From Nonomuraea cypriaca (GTDB lineage Bacteria; Actinomycetota; Actinomycetes; Streptosporangiales; Streptosporangiaceae), in assembly GCF_015645445.1 (NCBI RefSeq), contig NZ_JADOGI010000043.1:1-58378 (forward strand): a stretch of 58,378 nucleotides of DNA. Direction: 5' to 3'. Positions 53,081-58,378 of this stretch are shown here, one piece after another. The first letter of the stretch is position 1; the number at the start of each line of letters is the position of its first letter. The notes under the pieces were generated by a model, which made no database searches, was not told the origin of the DNA, and saw nothing but the letters and a program-made list of their open reading frames with translations. The translations under genes were made by a program, and so were the position numbers.

Positions 53081-53120
53081 CATGTACCGTCTTGCTTCGC
53101 TATGCTTCGTCTTGTACCGT
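53081..53120 (+). repeat. 10-bp array of four TGYWYC units
   Basis: TGTACC (53083), TGCTTC (53093), TGCTTC (53103) and TGTACC (53113) lie at exact 10-bp steps. One inverted TGCTTC is at 53067-53072. The array lies 73 bp before the start of the gene at 53193 and marks a promoter region inside the early operon. Confidence 0.92.
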
Positions 53121-53192
53121 TCTGAGGTGTGGCGGCCCTCCCGATCGGGGGTGGGGCCGCCCCCCCAAACCGCCGAGCCGAAAGACACGCCA

Positions 53193-53558
53193 ATGACCGA
53201 ATGGGCCGACCCGGCCACCATCCGCGAGCGGCAGACCGCAGCGGTGACCGTACTCATGACGCTGCTCGCCCTTGACCTGCCCACCCCCGACTGGCACATC
53301 GGCACCGTCTACCTGGCCAGCGCCGACCGCCTGCCGGAGCTGGAGGGGCAGCTCAGCGGACCGCACTACGAGACGCCGGAAACCGCCCAGGCGGCGATCG
53401 ACGCCTGGGCGGCCCACTTCGACGCCACCCCCAACCGGCGCGAAAACACCTCCCCCTTCCTGCGTGTGAAGGCCGTCATCGACGGCGTCCAGGTGTGCGT
53501 GTGGGGGAACGTCCCGGTCACGAAGAAGACCCGCAAGCTGGCGGCGGTGGCCGCCTGA
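53193..53558 (+). CDS. Hypothetical protein behind a repeat array
   Basis: 121 residues from the ATG at 53193. The upstream reading frame is ignored because the ATG follows the array and a leader. Contains TVLMTLLALDLPTPDWHIGT and EGQLSGPHYETPETAQAAID; no motif recognised. The stop overlaps the helicase start (TGATG), so it is part of the helicase unit. Confidence 0.65.
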   Translation: MTEWADPATIRERQTAAVTVLMTLLALDLPTPDWHIGTVYLASADRLPELEGQLSGPHYETPETAQAAIDAWAAHFDATPNRRENTSPFLRVKAVIDGVQVCVWGNVPVTKKTRKLAAVAA

Positions 53559-55435
53559 TGTTCACCCAGCCCGCCACCTACACGGAGCCGCCCGTGCACG
53601 CGCCCGCCACGCCCGCGCCGGTCAAGTTCGAGCACGCGCCGACCGTCGAGCAGGCCGCCATCCTCGACGCCGCCAGCACCGGCAGCCCGTTGGTGATCGA
53701 GGCCGGCGCCGGGACCGGCAAAACGTCGACGTTGAAGATGGTGGCCGCGTCCAGGCCGCAGCATCGCATGCTGTACCTGGCGTACAACCGGGCGATCGCC
53801 AACGACGCCGCCGCGTCGTTCCCGCCGAACGTGGACTGCCGCACCGCCCACTCGCTCGCCTTCCGCGCGGTCGGCCACCAGTTCAAGCACCGGCTGAACG
53901 GGCCGCGCCTCCCGGCCCGGGAGGTGGCCAGGTTCCTGCAGATCCCGGCGGTGCTCGACCTGGGGGCGCACGCGCTCACCTCGGTGAAGGTGGCCCGGAT
54001 CGTGATGGACACCGTGGCCAGGTTCTGCCACTCCGACGACGTTGAGGTGTACACCACGCACGTCCCTGACGTGCCAGGGCTGTCCCCCGAGGCGGCGAGC
54101 GCGCTCCGATTCGACGTGGTGCCGTTCGCCCGCCGCGCGTGGGAGGACCTGACCAGCCTCGACGGCAAGCTCAAGTTCGAGCACGACCACTACCTCAAAA
54201 TTTGGGCGCTCACTCGGCCGGTCCTGCCATACGGCACGGTGCTGCTCGATGAGGCCCAGGACGCCAACCCGGTGATCGCCCGCATCGTCGAAGCCCAGCA
54301 GGCGCAGCAAATCCTGGTCGGCGACCAGGCGCAAGCCATCTACGGGTGGAGAGGCGCCGTCGACGCCATGGAGGATTTCGCGGGGGAGCGTTTCCAGCTC
54401 TCCCAGTCGTTCCGGTTCGGGCAGCGCATCGCCGACCAGGCCAACGAATACCTCGAACTCCTCAGCGCGCCGCTCCGGCTGACCGGCAACCCGGCCAAGG
54501 ATTCCCGGCTGGACCGGGTCGACCAGCCCAACGCCGTCCTGTGCCGGACGAATGCGGGCGCGGTCGGGCAGGCCATGGCCGCGCTCGGATCCGGGCTGCG
54601 TCCCGCGCTGGTCGGTGGTGGCGACGACATCCGTAACCTGGCCCGCGCCTGCCAGGACCTCCGCAACGGGCGCGGCACCGAGCACCCCGAGTTGATGGCA
54701 TTCAGCTCGTGGGCTGAAGTTCAGGAGTACGCCGAGCACGACGCCGGCGGCGCCGACCTCAAAACCTTGGTCAAGCTGGTCGACGGGCACGGGCCGGAGG
54801 CGATCATCCGCATCGTCGACCAGCTGGTCGACGAATCCAACGCCGACGTGGTGATCTCGACCGCGCACCGGGCGAAGGGCCGCGAATGGGACACCGTCCG
54901 CCTGGCGGCGGACTGGAGCGAGCCGTACGACGCGGAAGGCCGCCTGGACCGGGCGGAGGCGATGCTCACGTACGTCGCGGTCACCCGGGCGGAGTTGGTG
55001 CTCGACTGCCGGGCGCTGCCCACGCAGGCCGGTATCCACAGCTCGGCCGAGGATGGTGCGCTCATCCCCATCCTGCGCGCCGCACCCGACCAGTTCTATG
55101 AGGACGCCCTCACCCCCGGCCCCGAGCCCATCTCCACCGATCTCCCGGCCGAGCTGGTCGGCTGGCTCACCTACGCGAAAGACGCCGCCGACCACGAAAA
55201 GGGTTGGAAGGCGGTGAAGGAGGCCGCGCAGCAGAAGGTGAAGGACTGGCTGGTGGAGCGAGGCCTGGACGAGGCCACCGTCAACGGGCGGCCCGCCGTC
55301 ACCTACCGGGAATCCGCGCCGGGCGGCCAGCTCAACGGCAAGAGCCTCAAGAAGGATCACCCCGACATCTACGCGGCTTACTACGAGCCGAAGAATGCCT
55401 CCCGGCCGTTCAACCTCACCGGAGAGTGGAAATGA
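53558..55435 (+). CDS. UvrD/Rep-type SF1 helicase with nuclease-like tail
   Basis: 625 residues from the ATG at 53558. Helicase motifs: QAAILDAASTGSPLVIEAGA, then GTGKTS (Walker A, motif I); VLLDEAQDANPV (motif II); LVGDQAQAIYGWRGA (motif III); FRFGQRI; VVISTAHRAKGREWDTV (motif V) and LTYVAVTRAELVL (motif VI). The last ~60 residues (VTYRESAPGGQLNGKSLKKD) resemble the region after YqaJ-type nucleases, not the usual UvrD end. It probably unwinds DNA in phage recombination with the nuclease gene downstream. Confidence 0.85.
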   Translation: MFTQPATYTEPPVHAPATPAPVKFEHAPTVEQAAILDAASTGSPLVIEAGAGTGKTSTLKMVAASRPQHRMLYLAYNRAIANDAAASFPPNVDCRTAHSLAFRAVGHQFKHRLNGPRLPAREVARFLQIPAVLDLGAHALTSVKVARIVMDTVARFCHSDDVEVYTTHVPDVPGLSPEAASALRFDVVPFARRAWEDLTSLDGKLKFEHDHYLKIWALTRPVLPYGTVLLDEAQDANPVIARIVEAQQAQQILVGDQAQAIYGWRGAVDAMEDFAGERFQLSQSFRFGQRIADQANEYLELLSAPLRLTGNPAKDSRLDRVDQPNAVLCRTNAGAVGQAMAALGSGLRPALVGGGDDIRNLARACQDLRNGRGTEHPELMAFSSWAEVQEYAEHDAGGADLKTLVKLVDGHGPEAIIRIVDQLVDESNADVVISTAHRAKGREWDTVRLAADWSEPYDAEGRLDRAEAMLTYVAVTRAELVLDCRALPTQAGIHSSAEDGALIPILRAAPDQFYEDALTPGPEPISTDLPAELVGWLTYAKDAADHEKGWKAVKEAAQQKVKDWLVERGLDEATVNGRPAVTYRESAPGGQLNGKSLKKDHPDIYAAYYEPKNASRPFNLTGEWK

Positions 55436-55860
55436 GCACCAGTGACGAACTGAAGGCTGCCGCAGCCAAGATCCGCGTGGCTGCGAGGGGAGCCACGGCC
55501 GGGCCGTGGAAAGCCACGCCGGTCTGGTCGCCGGACGCCGCCGTGACCAGCGCGGTCTACTCCCACGCCCACCCGACGGGGACCCCTGAGTCGGAGGTGG
55601 TGGCCTCTGGGCAGAAGCGGTACCCGAAGGGCGGGTTGCGGAACCCGTGCAACGCGCTGTGGATCGCGATGGCGAACCCGGACCTGGCCGAGCCGCTCGC
55701 CGCTCTGTTGGAGCACTTCGCCTCCAGGTACGAGCGGATGAGCGAGATGTTCGGCGCCCCCGCCGGTGGGCCTTCGGAGCGCCTCGCGGCCGGGAAGCCG
55801 GAGCTGCACGCCGACTTCGCCCTGGCGGTCGCTCGCGCCATCAACAAGGACCTGTCGTGA
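55432..55860 (+). CDS. Ead/Ea22-like hypothetical protein
   Basis: 142 residues, ATG overlapping the helicase stop. Shows the pattern of small phage proteins of the Ead/Ea22-like group: AAAKIRVAARGATAGPWKAT, a middle beta part (ESEVVASGQKRYPKGG) and a later segment ALWIAMANPDLAEPLAALLE. Function unknown in that group. Confidence 0.55.
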   Translation: MSTSDELKAAAAKIRVAARGATAGPWKATPVWSPDAAVTSAVYSHAHPTGTPESEVVASGQKRYPKGGLRNPCNALWIAMANPDLAEPLAALLEHFASRYERMSEMFGAPAGGPSERLAAGKPELHADFALAVARAINKDLS

Positions 55861-56462
55861 CGGTGGACCGTCTCACCCCGGACGCCGTCAAGGTGCTGCG
55901 CATGCTGGCGGCCCGCAAGACGACCCAGGAGGCGGCGGCGTCCGTCTCCTGGCCGCGGGACCGCGTCGTCGGCCTCGCCCGCGCGCAGAAGGGCTGGTTC
56001 CTGTCCGCCGAGACCGACACGGTTTCCGACCCGGGCAGCCCCGACGGGACCGTACGCCTGCCAGACGGGGTGGAGCGGGCCGGGCAGCTCACGTTCGAGA
56101 TCGCCCTCACCAAAGCCGAGGCCTCGAACGACCCGAAGCTGCGCAGGCTGGCCGCCACCGCCAGGAAGACGCACGACGAACTCATGGAGCGTCTCATCAA
56201 CCAGCACCAGGCCGCCGCCGTCGCCCGCGACATCGAGCAGCTGCAGCAGGAGTTGCAGGCGAAGCAGGCCCGCCACCGCGAGCTGACCGGCCGCCGCCAG
56301 CCTGGCCCGCGCGTGGCCGAGCCGTCGGCGCCGGCCGCCAAGGTGAAGCGGGCCGGGATCCGGGCGTGGGCCGCCTCCCAGGGGTTGGACTGCCCGGCAG
56401 CCGGCCGCATCCCCAAGACCGTAGAAGCCGCCTACGACGAAGCCCACGGAGGGAATGCATGA
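55857..56462 (+). CDS. HTH protein with Lsr2-like C-terminal domain
   Basis: 201 residues. The N-terminus is a helix-turn-helix (VKVLRMLAARKTTQEAAASV). A coiled coil follows (DIEQLQQELQAKQARHREL). The last 40 residues, IRAWAASQGLDCPAAGRIPK then TVEAAYDEAHGG, match the DNA-binding end of Lsr2, the actinobacterial xenogeneic silencer that binds AT-rich minor grooves via an RGR-like motif (here AGR). Lsr2's own dimer domain is replaced by the HTH/coiled-coil, so it is a hybrid architecture. It may coat or silence DNA, or counter host Lsr2 (inference). Confidence 0.8.
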   Translation: MTVDRLTPDAVKVLRMLAARKTTQEAAASVSWPRDRVVGLARAQKGWFLSAETDTVSDPGSPDGTVRLPDGVERAGQLTFEIALTKAEASNDPKLRRLAATARKTHDELMERLINQHQAAAVARDIEQLQQELQAKQARHRELTGRRQPGPRVAEPSAPAAKVKRAGIRAWAASQGLDCPAAGRIPKTVEAAYDEAHGGNA

Positions 56463-56914
56463 CGTACCGATTGCTGATCACCGGGTCACGGGCGTGGACG
56501 GATGAGCAGAGGATCCGTGACGCGATCGCCGCCAACGTCCGCCTGTACGGCCCCGGCAACTTGGTCATCGTGCACGGCGCCTGCCCGTCCGGCGCGGACG
56601 CGATGGCCGACCGGATCGCGTCGGCGTGGGGCGGCGGCCTGACCGTCGAACGCCACCCGGCCGACTGGGACCACTGCGTCCCCGCCTGCCCCCCCGGGCA
56701 CCGCCGCCGGAAGCCGTCCGGCGACGTTGACCATCCCGGCCTGCTGGACACGTACTGCCCCGGGGCAGGGCCTCGCCGCAACGCCCACATGGTGGGGCTC
56801 GGCGCCGACGTGTGCCTCGCCTTCCTCGTGCGCGGCTCTCGGGGCGCCACCCACACGGCGAACGCCGCCAAGCGGGCTGGCATCCTCACCTACCGCTACG
56901 AGGTGGAAGCGTGA
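56459..56914 (+). CDS. SLOG-domain protein (DUF2493/YspA-like)
   Basis: 151 residues from the ATG overlapping the preceding stop. MTYRLLITGSRAWTDEQRIR, then LVIVHGACPSGADAMADRIA and the C-terminal FLVRGSRGATHTANAAKRAG are the glycine-rich nucleotide-binding parts of the SLOG/Rossmann fold, as in DprA-like and TIR-associated proteins. The DUF2493 group is widespread in phages. A nucleotide-derived ligand is likely, but its identity and role are not known. Confidence 0.8.
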   Translation: MTYRLLITGSRAWTDEQRIRDAIAANVRLYGPGNLVIVHGACPSGADAMADRIASAWGGGLTVERHPADWDHCVPACPPGHRRRKPSGDVDHPGLLDTYCPGAGPRRNAHMVGLGADVCLAFLVRGSRGATHTANAAKRAGILTYRYEVEA

Positions 56915-57696
56915 CGGCGGTCGCGTTCTCTCAGCCGGACGCGGGGTGGGCGTCCCCGGCCCTCACGGGGTTGGCCGCGTCGATCGCCACCAACGTCGTC
57001 ACCACGGTCAAGAACGCCGGCGCGAACGCGCCCCGATCCCTGCAACGCGTGATCGGCCCGTCTGAGATCGGCACGCCGTGCGTCCGCCGGTTGGCCTACA
57101 AGCTGTGCGACTGGCCGCAGGTGAACACGGACGGAGACCCGTGGGCGTCGATCATCGGGACGGCCGTCCACTCCTGGATGGAAGACACGTTCCGGGCGGA
57201 GAACGAGCGGCTCGGTCAGGAGCGCTACGTGATCGAGCGCAGGTTGCAGATCCGCGGCAACATTCACGGCAACGCCGACCTGTTCGACCGGGCGACCGGA
57301 ACCAACATCGACTGGAAGTGCGTCGGCGAAGACCGGTTGAAGAAGTACCGCAAGAACGGCCCGGGCGACCAGTACAGGGTGCAGGCCCACCTGTACGGGC
57401 TCGGCCAGGAGAACGCCGGCGAAACCGTCAACGACGTCTCGGTCGTGTTCCTGCCGCGCGGCGGCCGCATCGACGGCTTGCACGTGTGGTGCGAGCCGTA
57501 CAACCGGCAGGTCGCCCTCGACGCGTTGCAGCGGCTCGACCACGTCCTCACCCTGCTGCACCAGCCCCAGTTTGACCCCGGCCAGAACCCGCAGGCGTTC
57601 GGATCCTTCCCGGCGTCGGACGCGTTCTGCACGTTCTGCCCCTGGTTCCAGCCCGGCAGCACGGACCCGTCGAAGGGCTGCCCGGGCGCCGCCTAA
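56911..57696 (+). CDS. Cas4/RecB-like PD-(D/E)XK nuclease
   Basis: 261 residues from the GTG at 56911. The fold is signalled by GPSEIGTPCVRRLAYKLCDW near the N-terminus, IIGTAVHSWME, the catalytic GNADLFDRATGTNIDWKCVG (D...D-W-K) and the later QAHLYGLG helix. Cysteines at both ends (C and C..., then FCTFCPWF...GC) could hold an iron-sulfur cluster as in Cas4 and AddB. No CRISPR array or other cas gene is present. It probably makes recombination-ready single strands for the element. Confidence 0.85.
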   Translation: MTAVAFSQPDAGWASPALTGLAASIATNVVTTVKNAGANAPRSLQRVIGPSEIGTPCVRRLAYKLCDWPQVNTDGDPWASIIGTAVHSWMEDTFRAENERLGQERYVIERRLQIRGNIHGNADLFDRATGTNIDWKCVGEDRLKKYRKNGPGDQYRVQAHLYGLGQENAGETVNDVSVVFLPRGGRIDGLHVWCEPYNRQVALDALQRLDHVLTLLHQPQFDPGQNPQAFGSFPASDAFCTFCPWFQPGSTDPSKGCPGAA

Positions 57697-57706
57697 CACC
57701 GCTCCC

Positions 57707-57768
57707 GGTACACGGTGAAGCATTCTCACGACTGCTTCGTCTTGCTTCACTGTGTACCGTCTTGTACC
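57707..57768. repeat. 10-bp array with inverted pair
   Basis: Direct units TGCTTC (57733), TGCTTC (57743), TGTACC (57753) and TGTACC (57763) lie at 10-bp steps. A pair in the opposite direction (GGTACA at 57707, GAAGCA at 57717) lies upstream, also 10 bp apart. The array ends 63 bp before the next start. It repeats the design at 45431, 48241 and 53081. Confidence 0.9.
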
Positions 57769-57830
57769 GTCTTACTTGCACGGCCGGATCACACGACCCG
57801 GATCACCGGATCTCACGAAAAGGATCAACA

Positions 57831-58378
57831 TGTTTCAGCAGCCCACCGCCGGATCTGACTTCAAGGCTAAGAACCACGTCGGCCACCTCCTGCTCATCTA
57901 CGTGAGGGAGCTGCGGACCGGCATCGTCACCAAGTACGGCCCCTCCGACGCCATCTCCTGCGACGTCGTCGTGTTGACCGACCAGGCCGGGCCCCGCCTG
58001 GAGCCGGGCGTCCTGTTCTTCCAGAAGCCGCTCATCAACTCGCTGCGCGGAAGCATCAGCGCCGACCCGGTCCTGGCTCGCCTCGGCCAGGGCGTCGCCA
58101 AGCCCGACATGGACCCGCCGTACATCCTCAACCCGTACGACCAGGCCGACGCCGCGTTCGCCACCCAGTGGCTGCACTCGGTCGGCGGCAACCCGTTCCG
58201 CACCGCGCCCGCCCTGCAGCAGCCCGCCGCCCCCGCGCCGGTGGCTCCGCTGCCGCAGGCCGCTCCCGCCGCGCCCTTTCCGGTTCCCGCCGGGGTCGGT
58301 GCGGGTGTGCCTGCGCCGGTAGCCGCGCCGATGGCTCAGGCGCCCGGCGTCCCCGCCGCCCCGCCCCAGTGGGCCGCC
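57831..58378 (+). CDS. Phage-type hypothetical protein, runs off the window
   Basis: At least 182 residues from the ATG at 57831; no stop before the window end. Begins MFQQPTAGSDFKAKNHVGHL then LLIYVRELRTGIVTKYGPSD, a beta-rich domain of ~130 residues, followed by a Pro/Ala-rich tail (repeated APAP). The size, beta-rich core and disordered tail next to nuclease and helicase genes are compatible with a single-strand DNA-binding or annealing protein, but no signature proves it. It has its own repeat-array promoter region. Confidence 0.65.

Noticed and set aside
53366..55360. 664-residue minus-strand reading frame opposite the helicase
   Set aside because: No motif, and the plus strand carries all SF1 helicase motifs in the right order.
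56911..57696. Possible CRISPR system because of the Cas4-like nuclease
   Set aside because: No repeat-spacer array or other cas gene in the window; Cas4-like nucleases are common in phage recombination modules.

Overview
The window is high-GC actinobacterial DNA. The gene families (Lsr2- and BldC-type regulators, DUF2637 and TraB/FtsK transfer genes, a CebR-type box before a GH6 cellulase, LppU-like and DUF6907 proteins) suggest a mycelial actinomycete of the Streptomyces/Streptosporangiales kind. The genus cannot be fixed from the sequence alone. A chromosomal segment (about 17.8-45.4 kb) lies between two mobile elements whose integrase genes both face it.

Left element (1 to about 17.8 kb, open on the left). 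A rightward, translationally coupled transfer operon holds two DUF6907 proteins, a membrane DUF2637 protein with a C-terminal helix-turn-helix, two small proteins and a TraB/FtsK-like DNA translocase. A GntR regulator follows on the other strand. A leftward block holds a tape-measure-like protein with small companions, HTH and zinc-finger proteins, a Prim-Pol/SF3 helicase replication protein and an excisionase. A rightward pair, an XRE regulator and a tyrosine integrase, ends 15 bp from a chromosomal peptidase gene. The layout matches an actinomycete integrative and conjugative element that also carries phage tail-like genes. It has three conspicuous cis structures: five long perfect palindromes and many GTACCT hexamers inside the DUF2637 gene, a GGGTGCCACG repeat cluster just after tra, and iteron-like repeats after the replication gene.

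Chromosomal segment. From left to right: an M15 peptidase lipoprotein, a universal stress protein, two related small membrane proteins, a DHA2 exporter with a divergent TetR regulator, a secreted GH6 cellulase with CBM2, a luciferase-like monooxygenase, a DUF6745 gene and an LppU-like protein. Next is a glycan-use locus: a seven-gene operon (binding protein, two permeases, small membrane protein, GH29 fucosidase, PPIase foldase, secreted beta-helix protein), a LacI regulator and a divergent GH35 beta-galactosidase. Two near-identical LacI-type operators tie the locus together. Then come an NmrA-like reductase, a VapBC-type toxin-antitoxin pair, a BacA/SbmA-like ABC transporter and a decayed zone with pseudogenes, up to a tRNA-Arg.

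Right element (about 45.4 kb to the window end, open on the right). It has an integrase, a repeat-rich noncoding region, a leftward XRE repressor and a long rightward early operon. The operon encodes an excisionase-like protein, a BldC-like protein, a RusA resolvase, a DNA polymerase III beta clamp, an SF1 helicase, an Lsr2-tailed protein, a SLOG protein and a Cas4/RecB-type nuclease. This looks like the replication and recombination module of a prophage or phage-derived element. Its most striking feature is a tandem array of a degenerate 10-bp unit (core TGYWYC, one per helical turn). The array covers the repressor/early-operon promoter region and recurs in front of the integrase and two later genes, next to a gene for a BldC paralogue, a family known to bind direct repeats as head-to-tail multimers.
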